The notes under the pieces are model-generated. The model was not told the origin of the DNA. It ran no database searches and was given only the letters and a program-made list of their open reading frames with translations. This document shows positions 37,873 through 52,545 of a stretch of DNA of 64,000 nt, in pieces (the first letter of the stretch is position 1; each line of letters starts with the position of its first letter). The DNA comes from Acidovorax carolinensis (lineage in GTDB: Bacteria > Pseudomonadota > Gammaproteobacteria > Burkholderiales > Burkholderiaceae_C), in the NCBI RefSeq assembly GCF_002157145.1, contig NZ_CP021361.1, positions 1,915,001 through 1,979,000 of the forward strand. Reading direction: 5' to 3'. A program made the translations under genes and the position numbers.

Positions 37873-40800
37873 ATGGCATTTTCTGGAAATCCGACCCGTC
37901 ACCGGCACTGGCTGCTGGGTATCGCCGTGGCTGTGCTGGGACTTTTGACCACGGCGTGGCTGGCGCAGCAGCAGGCGCGATCCGTGGCCGCAATTTCCGA
38001 GGCCCGCTTTCTGCACGAAGCGAAGGCCTTTTCGGATGCGCTGGCGCAGCGCATGGCCGCGAACACCGAAATCGTCCATGGTCTGCGGGGCCTGTTCATG
38101 GTCAACCCCGTGCTCAGCCGTGCCGAGTTCGAGCGCGTTGCCCGTGAGCTGGACGTGCGCCAGCGTTACCCCGGTGTGCGCAACCTGGCGTTCACGCGCT
38201 ACGTGACCGCCTCCCAGCGACCTGCGTTCGAGGAGCGGGTGCGGGCCGACAGGTCGGCCCATGCGCAGGGGTTGGCTGATTTCGCCATTCACCCTGGGGG
38301 CGAGCGCCCCGAATATTTTGTGGCCGAGTACCTGTGGCCCGAGGAAGGCAGCAACGGGGTGTCGGGCCTGGATATCAGTGCGCAGCCCGCCAATCTGGCG
38401 GCCATGCATTACAGCCGCGACACGGGCAAAACGGTGGTGTCGGCCCCGTTCGATCTGATGCAGGAGCAGGACCATCGCACTGCATTTGTGCTGCGGGTAC
38501 CCGTTTTTGGCCCCGCCCGGCCGGGCGAGGCACCGCCTTTTTTGGGGGCGGTGGCGTCCACCATCCGTGTGCATGATCTGGTCGGGAGTCTGCGCAAGCT
38601 GGGCTATATGCAGGGCATTGCGGTCTCGATCACCGACCAAGGCCCGGTGCAGGGTGGTGCGGCGGGCAAATTGGGTGAAAAGACGGAAAAGGGGCTTCCC
38701 GTGCTGGCGCTATCGGACGTCCCGCTGACCTCGGCGGTGCTGCACGAGGTGGACCTGGATGTGCACGATCGCCGCTGGCGTCTGGGCTTTTTACCCACGC
38801 AGGATTTCCTCTCGCCGTCCGAGCGGCGCCTGCCCATGCTGACCGGTCTGGCGGGGGCGCTGGTTTCTGCGCTGCTGGCGGCGCTGGTGGTGTTGCTGGG
38901 CCGCCAGCGCGCACTGGCATGGGCGCAGGTGCAGGTGTCTGACGACGCGCGGCGCCAGAGCGAAGAGCGGCTCAGCGCCGTTTTCAAACAGGCGGCCGTG
39001 GGAATGGCGCAGATCGATTCGCAGACCGGGCGTTTCGTTCGCGTCAACCAGAAATATGCCGACATCGTTGGCTACTCGGTTGCCCAAATGTGCCAGACCG
39101 ATTTCCAGGCCATTACCCACCCTGATGATCTGGCTGAGGACCTGGCCCATATGGAGCGCATGAAAGCGGGCGAGATCGCTGAGTTCCACATGGAAAAGCG
39201 TTATTTCCACCGCGATGGCCACACCCTGTGGGTGGATCTGACGGTGTCACCCATGTGGACGGCGGGGGCTCAGCCCGACTATCACATCGCCGTGGTGCAG
39301 GACATCACCGCCCGCAAGCAGATGGAAAACAGCCTGCGTGGCAACGAGTTGCGCCTGCGCGGCATATTGCAGCGCCTGCCGGTGGGCGTGTGCCTGGTGC
39401 AGCCGGACGGGCACATGGTGTTTCGCAACGAGCGCTTTGTGCAGATCTGTGGCTACACCGAGGCCGATGTGCCCACGGGCACGGACTGGTGGCCCACGGT
39501 GTACCCCGACGCGCAATACCGCGAGCGCGCCCGCGCCGAATGGACCGCGGCGCGTGCCAGGGCGATCGAAGGCGACGGAACCATTGAATCGGGCGAGTAC
39601 ACCATCCAGTGCAAGGACGGCCAGCAGCGCACCGTGGAAATTGCCGGCGTGATGGTGGATGGCGGCCACCTTTTCACCCTGGTGGACCTCAGCCAGCGCA
39701 AGGCCGACGAAGAAGAGATCCGCTACCTGGCCTTCTACGACCCGCTCACGCGCTTGCCCAATCGCCGCCTGCTCATGGACCGCTTGCAGCAGGCGCTGGC
39801 CGCCAGCGCCAGGCACCGGCGCAGTGGCGCCTTGCTGCTGCTGGATCTCGACAACTTCAAGACCCTCAATGAAACCCAGGGCCACGAGCGCGGCGATCTG
39901 CTGCTGTTGCAGGTGGCCCAGCGGCTGCGCGGCTGCGTGCTGGAAGACGACACCGTGGCGCGCCAGGGGGGTGATGAGTTCGTGATGGTGCTGGAAGACC
40001 TGGGCGACAACCCCGAAGAGTCTGCGGCGCGCAGCGAGGAAATTGGCCAGAAGATTCTGGCGGCGCTGCGCGAACCCTATCAGCTCGATGGCGAGGCGCA
40101 CCACAGCTCGCTGAGCATGGGCATCACCGTTTTCAGCGGCATGCGCGAAACCGTGGACGAACTGCTCAGGCGGGCAGACTTGGCCATGTACCAGGCCAAG
40201 GCAGCGGGGCGCGACACCTTGCGCTTTTACGACCCGCAGATGCAGGCTGTCGTGAGCGCCCGGGCGGCCATGGAACTCGACATGCGCGCCGGGCTGGCCC
40301 TGGATCAGTTCGAGCTGTATTACCAGCCCCAGATGGAGCATGGCCGCATCACCGGCGCCGAGGCGCTGCTGCGCTGGCGGCACCCGCACAATGGCTTCAT
40401 CTCGCCCGCCCAGTTCATTCCGCTGGCCGAGGAATCGGGCCTGATCCTGCCGCTGGGCGAATGGGTGCTCAAGGCAGCCTGCGAGCGTCTGGCGCTGTGG
40501 GCCGATCAACCTGGCCTTGCCCCACTGGACCTGGCCGTCAATGTGAGCCCGCGGCAGTTTCATCAGGGCGGTTTCGTGCCCCAGGTGCTGGCGGCACTGG
40601 CGGGCTCGGGCGCTGATGGGCGTCGCCTCAAGCTCGAGCTGACGGAAGGCCTGCTGCTGGAGGATGTGGAAGACACCATCGAAAAGATGGGCAGCTCAGG
40701 GGCTACGGCGTAGGTTTTTCGCTGGACGACTTTGGCACGGGGTATTCGTCGCTGGCCTACCTCAAGCGCCTGCCGCTCGACCAGCTCAAGATCGACCAGA

Positions 40801-41048
40801 GCTTCGTGCGCGACGTGCTCACCGACCCCAACGACGCAGCCATCGCCCGCACCGTGGTGGCGCTGGCCACCAGCTTGGGCCTGCGCGTGATCGCCGAGGG
40901 CGTCGAAACCGAAGCCCAGCGCGAGTTCCTGGCCCGCAACCATTGCCACGCCTGGCAGGGCTATCTGTCGAGCCCGCCCGTGCCAGCGGCCGAGTTCGAA
41001 GCGCTGGTGCTGCAGACCAATGGCCCGCTCCGGCCTCGGGCTGCGTAG
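37873..41048 (+). CDS. CHASE-PAS-PAS-GGDEF-EAL membrane cyclic-di-GMP enzyme (one frameshift)
   Basis: A membrane sensor of about 1058 residues. Helix 1 ([18 protein letters not shown]) and a second helix near residue 325 ([20 protein letters not shown]) bracket a periplasmic CHASE domain with the typical [17 protein letters not shown] and [14 protein letters not shown]. Two PAS domains follow, then GGDEF ([12 protein letters not shown], no I-site: LEDD replaces RxxD) and EAL ([22 protein letters not shown]). The EAL metal motif [11 protein letters not shown] lies after a one-base gap at about 40692. Both catalytic domains look intact, so it may both make and break cyclic-di-GMP. The ligand of the CHASE domain is unknown. 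Confidence 0.9.
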
Positions 41049-41075
41049 CCCATGCCTACAGAATCGCTGTTTTTA

Positions 41076-41134
41076 TGATCAAAATTGATAGCTGTAAGCG
41101 CTTTTTTCATAAGCGCTAGAGGTCAATTTGATCA
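41076..41134 (+). repeat. Dispersed palindromic element upstream of smc (best copy)
   Basis: TGATCAAAATTGATAGCTGT, then AAGCGCTTTTTTCATAAGCG, CTAGAGGTCAATTTGATCA. The outer arms (TGATCAAA and TTTGATCA) and inner arms (AGCGCTT and AAGCGCT) pair, giving a two-tier hairpin. It can serve as the reference copy. Confidence 0.85.
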
Positions 41135-41305
41135 AATGGCCAGGATGCGCGACCGGCGTTCGCCTGCCAGGTGTCTGCAGGGCAGGTGCGTGTGGGCGGC
41201 GCGGTATCATTCCGGTCCGGCTCCAGCCTGCGGGTTTTCCCCGTGGATGCGTACGGCCCCGGTTTTTCCTGGCGTGTCCCCTTTTTTTGTCTGAACCCCT
41301 GACCC

Positions 41306-44300
41306 GTGCGTCTTACCTCGATCAAGCTCTCCGGCTTCAAGTCGTTCGCTGAACCCACCAACTTCATGCTGCCTGGGCAACTGGTGGGCGTGGTGGGGCC
41401 GAACGGCTGCGGCAAGTCCAACATCATGGACGCGGTGCGCTGGGTGCTGGGCGAGAGCAAGGCCAGCGAGTTGCGTGGCGAGTCCATGCAGGACGTGATC
41501 TTCAGCGGCACCACCACCCGCAAGCAGGCCAGCCGCGCCAGCGTGGAGCTGGTGTTCGACAACTCCGACCACCGGGCCGGCGGCCAGTGGGGCCAGTACG
41601 GCGAGGTCGCGGTGCGCCGCGTGCTCACGCGCGACGGCACCAGCAGCTACTACCTCAACAACCAGCCGGTGCGCCGCCGCGACGTGCAGGACGTGTTCCT
41701 GGGCACGGGCCTGGGGCCGCGCGCCTACGCCATCATCGGCCAGGGCACCATCAGCCGCATCATCGAAAGCCGTCCCGAGGAATTGCGGCTGTTCCTCGAA
41801 GAGGCCGCCGGGGTTTCCAAATACAAGGAGCGCCGCCGCGAGACCGAAAACCGCCTCTCGGACACGCGCGAGAACCTTACCCGGGTCGAAGACATCCTGC
41901 GCGAGCTGAACGCCAACCTCGAAAAGCTTGAAAAGCAGGCCGAGGTGGCCGCCAAGTACAACACCCTGCAGGCCGACGCCACGCTCAAGCAGCACCAGCT
42001 GTGGTTTTTGAAACGCACCGACGCCGAGGCGGAGCAGAACAAGGTGCGCCTAGATGGCCTGCAGGCCGTGAACGACCTTGAATCGCGCATGGCCGACCTG
42101 CGCGCGGTCGAGTCCGACCTCGAAACCATCCGCCAGGCCCACTACGCGGCGGGCGACCAGGTGAATCAGGCCCAGGGCAAGCTTTATGAAGCCACGGCCG
42201 AGGTCGGCAAGCTCGAAGCCGAGATCCGCTACGTGATCGAAGGCCGCCAGCGCGTGGAGCAGCGCCTGGTCACGCTGGCCGAGCAGATCGCCCAGTGGCA
42301 GGCGCGCAAGGAAGAGGCCGACATTGAGCTGGAGAACCTGGCCGGTGCCGGTGTGGACGCCGAAGAACGCGCCGAGATGCTGGCCGCCCAGGTCGAAGAA
42401 CAGGCCATGCAACTGCCCGACCTGGAAGAAGCCCTGCGCCAGGCGCAAAGCCGCACGGCCGAGCAGCGCAGCAGCGTGGTGCAGGTGCAGCAGCAGATTG
42501 GCGTGCTGGCCGCCGAGCAGCGCAGCATCGACGAACAAAGCCGCCAGCTCGACAGCCGCTTTGAGCGCCTGCGCACCGACCGCAACGCCCTGGCCGCGCC
42601 CGACGAAGCCCGCCTGAACAACCTGCGCGAACAACTGGCGGAAGCCCAGGAAATCGCCGAAAACACCGAGGCCCGCCTGCACGAGCTGCAGGAGTCCGTG
42701 CCCCAGCTCGACGACGACCGCCGCGCCCGCCAGCAGGCCGTGAACCTTGAGAGCGCGCGCCAGGCCGACCTGTCGGCGCGCATGGAGGCGCTGAAGGCCC
42801 TGCAGGAAAAGGTCAAGACCGACGGCAAGCTGCGCCCCTGGCTGGCCAAGCACGGCCTCGACGGCCTGCAAGGCCTGTGGAGCCGCATCCACATCGAGCC
42901 CGGTTGGGAAAACGCGTTGGAAGCCGCCTTGCGCGAGCGCCTGTCCGCGCTGGAAGTAGGGCGCCTGGACATGGTGCGCGGCTTTCTTGGCTCGGGCGGT
43001 AACGACGCGCCGCCCGCACGCCTGGCCTTCTACAGCACGCCCGCCGCGGGCCACCCTGAAACCTCGTCACCCCATGCCCGCCTGTCGGACCTGCTGCGCC
43101 TTCAGGACGCCGGCCTGCGCGCCGTGCTCATCGACTGGCTGCAGGGCTGCACCACCGCGCCCACGCTGGACGACGCCCTGGCCCGCCGCAGCACGCTGCA
43201 ACCCGGCGAGGTGGTGTTTGTGCCCACGGGCCATGCCGTCAGTGCCCACAGCGTGAGTTTTTATGCGCAGGACTCCGAGCAGTCCGGCATGCTGGCCCGC
43301 GCGCAGGAAATCGAGCACCTCGAAAAGGAACTGCGCGCCCAGGCGCTGATCGCCGAAGAATCGCGCACCGCCCTGGTCCGCGCCGAGGCAGCGTATGCCG
43401 ATGCATCGCAGCGCCTGGTGGCCGCACGCCGCGAAGCGACCGAAACGCAAAGCCGCGCCCATGAGCTGCAGGTCGAAACCCTGCGCCTCACGCAGTTGGC
43501 TGAGCAGACGCGCGCGCGCAGCGAGCAGATCGACGCCGACCTGGCCGAGGTGGAGGCCCAGCTGGCCGACCTGCAGGAGCGCCGCGTGGCCGCCGAGGCG
43601 CGTTTTGAAGAACTGGACATGCAGCTGGCCGACAGCCAGGAGCGCGAGGCCCAGCTGGGCGACCGCGTGATCGAGGCCGAGCGCAAGCTCACCGCCTGCC
43701 GCGAGCAGCAGCGCACGCTGGAGCGCCAGGCGCAAGAAGCCACGTTCTCGCGGCGCAGCCTGGAGGCGCGCCGTGGCGAGCTGAACCGTTCGATCGAAAC
43801 CGCCACGCACCAGGCCACTTCGCTGGCCGACGAGCAGCAGCGCGCGCGCGATGAGCTGGCCCGCCTGTCCGACGCGGCCGCCCAGGGCGGCCTGCAGCAG
43901 GCGCTGGAGGCGAAGATGGAGCGTGAAAAGGCCCTGTCGGCCCAGCGCAGCGAATACGACGACCTCACCGCCAAGCTGCGCGCCAGCGACGAGCGCCGCA
44001 TGCAGCTCGAACGCGCACTCGACCCGCTGCGCGCGCGCATTACCGAATTCCAGCTCAAGGAGCAGGCCGCGCGCCTGGGCCTGGAGCAATACACCACCTT
44101 GCTGGCCGACGCACAGGCCGACCTCGACGCCGTGGCGCAGTCGATTGCCGACGGCAATGTGCGCGTGGGCGGCCTGCAAGGCGAAATCGACCGCCTGCAC
44201 CGCGAGATCGCCGCCCTGGGTGCGGTCAATCTGGCAGCACTCGAGGAACTCAAGCTCGCCAGCGAACGCAAGATCTTTCTGGATGCGCAAACGGCCGACC

Positions 44301-44830
44301 TGACCGAGGCCATGAACACCCTGGAAGACGCGATCCGCAAGATCGACGGCGAAACGCGCCAGCTGCTCTCGGGCACCTTCGACACCGTCAATGCACATTT
44401 CGGGCGCATGTTCCCTGAGCTGTTTGGCGGCGGGCAGGCCCGGCTCATCATCACCGGCGACGAAATCCTCGATTCGGGTGTGCAGGTGATGGCGCAGCCG
44501 CCGGGCAAGAAGAACCAGACCATTCACCTGCTGTCGGGCGGCGAAAAAGCCCTTACCGCCATTGCGCTAGTGTTTGCCATTTTTCAACTCAACCCCGCGC
44601 CCTTCTGTTTGCTGGACGAGGTGGACGCGCCGCTGGACGACGCCAACACCGAACGCTATGCCAAGCTGGTCTCCAGCATGAGCAAAGAAACCCAGTTCCT
44701 GTTCATCAGCCACAACAAGATCGCCATGGAAATGGCCGAGCAACTGATTGGCGTGACCATGCAGGAGCAGGGCGTGTCGCGCATCGTGGCGGTGGACATG
44801 GATTCCGCTCTCTCGATGGCGGAACTATGA
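41306..44830 (+). CDS. smc: Chromosome segregation protein SMC
   Basis: A 1174-residue SMC ATPase. Walker A is GPNGCGKSNIMDAVRWVLGE near the N-terminus. Two long coiled coils flank a hinge (roughly residues 510-640). The C-terminal signature is HLLSGGEKALTAIALVFAI and Walker B is CLLDEVDAPLDDAN. It compacts and segregates DNA with ScpA/ScpB kleisin partners encoded elsewhere. The start is GTG at 41306, giving MRLTSIKLSGFKSFAEPT, the universal SMC N-terminus. zipA and ligA follow, a standard Burkholderiales order. Confidence 0.97.
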   Translation: MRLTSIKLSGFKSFAEPTNFMLPGQLVGVVGPNGCGKSNIMDAVRWVLGESKASELRGESMQDVIFSGTTTRKQASRASVELVFDNSDHRAGGQWGQYGEVAVRRVLTRDGTSSYYLNNQPVRRRDVQDVFLGTGLGPRAYAIIGQGTISRIIESRPEELRLFLEEAAGVSKYKERRRETENRLSDTRENLTRVEDILRELNANLEKLEKQAEVAAKYNTLQADATLKQHQLWFLKRTDAEAEQNKVRLDGLQAVNDLESRMADLRAVESDLETIRQAHYAAGDQVNQAQGKLYEATAEVGKLEAEIRYVIEGRQRVEQRLVTLAEQIAQWQARKEEADIELENLAGAGVDAEERAEMLAAQVEEQAMQLPDLEEALRQAQSRTAEQRSSVVQVQQQIGVLAAEQRSIDEQSRQLDSRFERLRTDRNALAAPDEARLNNLREQLAEAQEIAENTEARLHELQESVPQLDDDRRARQQAVNLESARQADLSARMEALKALQEKVKTDGKLRPWLAKHGLDGLQGLWSRIHIEPGWENALEAALRERLSALEVGRLDMVRGFLGSGGNDAPPARLAFYSTPAAGHPETSSPHARLSDLLRLQDAGLRAVLIDWLQGCTTAPTLDDALARRSTLQPGEVVFVPTGHAVSAHSVSFYAQDSEQSGMLARAQEIEHLEKELRAQALIAEESRTALVRAEAAYADASQRLVAARREATETQSRAHELQVETLRLTQLAEQTRARSEQIDADLAEVEAQLADLQERRVAAEARFEELDMQLADSQEREAQLGDRVIEAERKLTACREQQRTLERQAQEATFSRRSLEARRGELNRSIETATHQATSLADEQQRARDELARLSDAAAQGGLQQALEAKMEREKALSAQRSEYDDLTAKLRASDERRMQLERALDPLRARITEFQLKEQAARLGLEQYTTLLADAQADLDAVAQSIADGNVRVGGLQGEIDRLHREIAALGAVNLAALEELKLASERKIFLDAQTADLTEAMNTLEDAIRKIDGETRQLLSGTFDTVNAHFGRMFPELFGGGQARLIITGDEILDSGVQVMAQPPGKKNQTIHLLSGGEKALTAIALVFAIFQLNPAPFCLLDEVDAPLDDANTERYAKLVSSMSKETQFLFISHNKIAMEMAEQLIGVTMQEQGVSRIVAVDMDSALSMAEL

Positions 44831-44835
44831 AATCC

Positions 44836-45002
44836 CCCTGAGCCGCTTCGCGCCTCGGTGGCACGCGCCTGACGCGCGGCCTCTTCGACCTGTCCAAGCC
44901 TGCGCAGGCAGGCTTGGAGCCGCAGGCCTCAGCCCTCCAAGGGGACGACGCCCTCACTGGGGGGCGGCCCTTGTTCGGCGTGCCTGGCATGGGTCGCGCC
45001 CG
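44836..45002. repeat. GC-rich intergenic repeat between smc and zipA
   Basis: The segment includes CCCCCTGAGCCGCTTCGCGC, an 11-bp perfect hairpin (TCCAAGCCTGC/GCAGGCTTGGA at 44893-44918), and CCAAGGGGACGACGCCCTCA followed by GGGGGGCGGCCCTTG. I recall very similar stretches between genes in many Comamonadaceae genomes. Only one copy is in the window, so the repeat status rests on memory. Confidence 0.5.
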
Positions 45003-45055
45003 TTTCATGCGCGGCGGAACCTGCGCAGCGCAACCGATAGCTGAGAATTTCTTCT

Positions 45056-48294
<3,239 letters not shown>

Positions 48295-48295
<1 letters not shown>

Positions 48296-49239
48296 TGGCG
48301 TTGTCCCGCCGCGCACCCCGGCTGGGGCTGGCACTGGGCAGCGGCTCGGCGCGTGGCTGGGCCCATATTGGCGTGCTGCAGGTGTTTGACGAAGAGGGCG
48401 TGCGGCCCGACATCGTTTGCGGCTCGTCGATTGGCGCGCTGGTGGGGGCGGCCTACGCTGCGGGCGAGCTCGCGCGTTTTGCCGACTGGGTGCAGGGCCT
48501 GGGCATGCGCGACGTGTTCGGCTTCATGGACTTCAACCTCACGGGCGGCATGCTCAAGGGAGAAAAGCTCATCGCTTTCTGGCGCCGCAATTTCGCGGAC
48601 TTCAACATCGAATCCTCGCCCATGCTTTACGGCGCCGTGGCCACCGATCTGCATTCGGGCGCAGAAGTGTGGCTGCGCCACGGCTCCATCGCCGATGCGG
48701 TGCGTGCCTCGATTGCGCTGCCTGGCCTGTTCACGCCTGTGGCGCGAGAGGACGGGCGGCTGCTGGTGGATGGTGGCATCGTCAACCCCGTGCCTACGTC
48801 GCTGGCGCGCGCCATGGGGGCGGACATCGTGATTGGCGTAGACCTGAACTCCGACATCCTGCACCGCCACATGCAGCCGCTCGCCATGGTGCAGGCACCC
48901 GAGGCCGATGCCGAGGCGTTGTCCGAATCTGAGCCCGAGCCCGCGCAACCCAAGAGCGCGGGCTGGATGCAGCGCCTCACCCCCTGGCGTGCCGATGGCC
49001 CCGCCGTGCCCGCGCCGCAGCGCGTGCCTTCGGTGCTGGACGTGGTGATGACCAGCGTCGCCATCATGCAGATGCGCATCACGCGCAGCCGCATGGCCGG
49101 CGATCCTCCCGAAGTGGTGGTGGCGCCTGCGCTGTCCAATCTGGGCCTGCTCGACTTTCACCGCGCCAGCGAGGCCATCGAAGAGGGCCGCCGCGCCGCA
49201 AAGGCCAGCCTGCCGCAACTGCGGCGCTTCATGCGCTAA
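48295..49239 (+). CDS. rssA: RssA-type patatin-like phospholipase
   Basis: A 314-residue patatin-like protein of the RssA/YchK branch. The glycine-rich oxyanion segment is ALGSGSARGWAHIGVLQV, the nucleophile serine is in CGSSIGALVGAAY, and the aspartate in LLVDGGIVNPVP. A variable acidic loop (PEADAEALSESEPEPAQP) interrupts the C-terminal half. No signal peptide is present. Its start overlaps the ligA stop (TGATG). Biochemical function of RssA is poorly known. Phospholipase activity is inferred from the intact dyad. Confidence 0.87.
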
Positions 49240-49241
49240 TG

Positions 49242-49299
49242 CTCTTTATTTAATAGCTGGTACCGCTTGATACATAAGCGCTAGCGGCGCTTTTATACT
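49242..49299 (+). repeat. Dispersed palindromic element between rssA-like and PBP genes
   Basis: CTTTATTTAATAGCTGGTAC, then CGCTTGATACATAAGCGCTA and GCGGCGCTTTTAT, is a clear forward copy that ends a few bases before the penicillin-binding protein start and may carry part of its leader. Confidence 0.72.
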
Positions 49300-49306
49300 G
49301 TTTTTC

Positions 49307-51639
49307 ATGTCTTTTTTTGAATCCCTGCCAGCCCGCTGGGCTGCGCTGCGCTCCGTGCTGGCCCGCTTGGTACAACGGCCCGAGCGGCTTGTGTCGCTGC
49401 ACAGCCTTGCGTGGCTGCTGGCCGCCTTGCCGTTGGCGCTGCTGCTGTATGCGGTGGCGCTGGTGCCTTTTACACCGGGTATCAGCGACATCCGCAAGGC
49501 CAAGACCGAGCAGCCCGCGCAGCTCATGTCGGCTGACGGCAAGCTGCTGGCCGAATACCGCTGGGCCAATCGCGAGTGGGTGGCGCTCGACCAGATTTCA
49601 CCCCATGTGGTGAATGCGCTGATCGCCACCGAGGACCACCGCTTCTACAGCCACTGGGGCCTGGACTGGCGGCGCACGGCGTCGTCGGTGGTGCTCACGC
49701 TGCGCGGCGACCCGCAGGGCGGCTCGACCATCACGCAGCAGCTGGCGCGCAATCTGTTCCCCGAGGAAATCGGCCGTTCGCGCACCCTCACGCGCAAGCT
49801 CAAGGAGGCGATCACGGCGCTGAAGATCGAGGCGACATACTCCAAGGACGAAATCCTTGAAACCTATCTCAACACCGTGCCGTTTCTCTACAACGCCTAC
49901 GGCATCGAGATGGCCGCGCGCACGTATTTCGACAAGTCGGCCGACAAGCTCAATGTGCTGGAAAGCGCCACGCTGATCGGCATGCTCAAGGGTACGGCCT
50001 ATTACAACCCGGTGCTCAACCCCGAGCGCGCCAAGGCGCGGCGCAACACCGTGCTGTCGCAAATGCTCAAGCGCGGCAAGCTGGAGCAAAAGCAGTTCGA
50101 TGTGCTGCAAAAGCGCCCGCTGCGCGTCAACTTCGAGCGCCAGACCGAGGTCATGGGCCCCGCGCCACACTTTGCGATGCAGCTGCGCAAGCAGCTGATC
50201 GACTGGGCCGACGCCAATGGCTACAACCTGTATGCCGACGGGCTGGTGATTCGCTCCACCATTGATTCGCGCCTGCAAAACTTTGCCAACCAGGCCGTGG
50301 CCCGCCAGGGCCGCCAGTTGCAGGACGTGGCCGACAAGGCGTGGGCACGCCGCGATGGCTGGGGCCCCGGCAACGCGTTGGTGCAGACACTGGTGCGCGA
50401 AAGCGCCGAATACCGCGCCGCACTGGAAAAGGGCACGCCGCCCGATGAAGCGCTGCACAGCCTGCTGGCCGATGCCACCTTCATGCACAAGTTGCGCCTT
50501 GAAAAAACGCGCGTGCAGGCGGGTTTTCTGGCGCAAGACCCGGTCAACGGCCATGTACTGGCGTGGGTAGGCAGCCGTGACTTTGGCATTGACCCGTATG
50601 ACCATGTGGCGGCCGCGCGCCGCCAGCCGGGCTCCACGTTCAAGCCCTTCGTGTATGGGGCCGCTTTTGCCCAGGGGCGTCGCCCACCGACGCGCTGATG
50701 GACTCGGCCGTTGAAATCCCCCTGGGGGGTGGTCGCGTGTGGCGCCCCACCGACGGCCGCGCGCCCAGCGAGGAACCCATGACGCTGGCCGACGGCCTTG
50801 CGTACTCCAAGAACACCATCACCGCGCAGGTGATGCAGCAAGTGGGCCCCGCCCGCGTGGCCGATGTGGCGCGCGCCCTGGGCGTGCGGCAGTCCCCGCT
50901 CGAAGAGGTGCCCTCGCTGGCGCTGGGCACGAGCCCCGTCACCCTCAAGGAAATGATCACGGCCTATTCCAGCATCGTGAACCTGGGTCGCTACGTCGAG
51001 CCGGTGCTCATCACCCGCATCGAAGACAAAAGTGGCAAGGTGCTGGCGACATTTGCCCAGTCGACGCCCGAGCCCGTCTTTGACGCCCGCGCCGCCCAGA
51101 CCCTGCGCAACACCATGCGCGGCGCGGTGGACCGCGGCACGGCCACGGCGATCCGATCGCGCTACGGCATTCAGGCCGATGTGGCGGGCAAGACCGGTAC
51201 TACACAAGACAACACCGATGGCTGGTTCATCCTGATGAACGCCCGTGTGGTGGCGGGCGCATGGGCGGGCTTCAACGACGGCCGCATCACGCTGCGCAGC
51301 GACTACTGGGGGCAGGGTGCACGCAGTGCACTGCCGATGGTGGGCGAGTTCATGCAGCAAGGGTTGCGCGCCAAGGTGATCAATGGCAATGAACGCTTCG
51401 TGGATGAATTCGACGTGCAGCTTCCCGCAGACATGTCGCTGGGCAGCATGCGCGATTGGATTCGTGGACTGTTCGGCGGCGGTGGTTCACCCTCTGCGCC
51501 ACCGGCGCGCCCGCCGGGCACCTTGCCGCCGGTGACCACCGACGATGCGCCACCCTTGCCGGCAGCGCCGATGACTTCGCCCAGGCCACTCGTTCCGTTA
51601 ACGCCGGCCATGCCTGCACAGGAGTGGGGGGGCGGGTGA
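49307..51639 (+). CDS. Class A penicillin-binding protein (PBP1A-type; one frameshift)
   Basis: A bifunctional peptidoglycan synthase of about 777 residues. One N-terminal helix (LAWLLAALPLALLLYAVALV) precedes a GT51 glycosyltransferase (IATEDHRFYSHWGLDWRR, GGSTITQQLARNLF) and a transpeptidase. The active-site serine is in RQPGSTFKPFVYG, then YSKNTI (SxN) and AGKTGTTQ (KTG). The tail is proline-rich. The serine motif and the SxN/KTG motifs are in different frames. One missing base in the C3 run at 50683-50685 restores a single protein. It polymerises and cross-links glycan strands in the periplasm. Confidence 0.9.
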
Positions 51640-51977
51640 GACGTTGAGCGGTGTGCAAACACTGCGTGGTATTCCATGGCGATGCAATGCAGCCCAAAGC
51701 GGCCGGTGTTGTGGTCGCTGCAATTGGCTTGCAGCTTTCTTTTGCAACAGCCACCACGCAACACCTGAGACCATGTCCCCGCACCTCGCTTTCGGCGAAA
51801 GGTGAGCCTTCGCCGTTTCACAGCCCGGGCTTACCTAGCCGTGCTGCGCCCCGGCATGGAGTGGCATGCTGATGCCCGGGTACGTGCCAAGATGTGGGCG
51901 TGCATGGCACCAGTGCGCGCAATCACCTAAATACATGGAACATTCCGGCGGCCCGCGCGTTGAAGCCCTCGTTCACC
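51640..51977. other. Leader region of the ECF sigma operon
   Basis: About 340 bp with no convincing gene. GGAAC at 51937-51941 and GTT at 51959-51961, 17 bp apart, could be an ECF-type promoter just before the sigma gene. A short string shared with the NUDIX gene end occurs at 51677-51695. Confidence 0.4.
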
Positions 51978-52531
51978 ATGGGAATCTGCAGCCACCTCGA
52001 TGACGAAGAATGCGCCGCGCACGCACAGCGCGGCGATCGCGCGGCGTTTTCCGAGCTGGTGGGCAGGTACCAGGATCGCATCTACCGCTTTCTGGTGCGG
52101 CTTACACGGTCGCCCGACGACGCACGGGAGCTGACGCAGGAAACTTTTTTGCACGCCTACCAGGCACTGGCGCGCTGGACGCCTGATGCCCGGCTGAGCA
52201 CCTGGCTGTTTCGCATTGCCCGCAACCTGGCGTTTGACTGGTTGCGGCGCGGCAAGCGCGTGGCCTTTGTGCCGTGGGACGACGACGAAGCCGCCAGCCA
52301 CCCGACCCTGCACCGGCACCCGATGCCGTGCTGGAGACGGCGCAGCGCTACCAGGGCCTGGAGAAAGCCCTGGCGCGTTTGCCCCCGGAACACCGCGAAA
52401 TCCTGCTCTTGCGGGAGATCGAAGAGATGTCCTATGACGACATTGCTGCCGTACTTCACCTGAACACCGGCACCGTCAAGTCGCGCATTGCACGGGCGCG
52501 CGCCGGGCTGCTGGAAAAAATGCCGCGCTGA
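51978..52531 (+). CDS. ECF RNA polymerase sigma factor (one frameshift)
   Basis: An RpoE-like sigma factor of about 184 residues. Region 2 is FSELVGRYQDRIYRFLVRLT, then DARELTQETFLHAYQAL and LSTWLFRIARNLAFDWLRR. Region 4 is LPPEHREILLLREIEEMSYD, then IAAVLHLNTGTVKSRIARAR. The two regions are in different frames. One base missing from the CCC run at 52301-52303 joins them. The start at 51978 gives MGICSHLDDEECAAH. An anti-sigma factor and a periplasmic sensor follow, so it should be released by an envelope signal. Confidence 0.88.
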
Positions 52532-52545
52532 ATGGAGAACTTGCC

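Noticed and set aside
49307..51639. Two separate genes for the penicillin-binding protein
   Set aside because: The two frames hold complementary halves of one transpeptidase (STFK versus SxN and KTG), and the break is a missing base in a C run like thirteen others.
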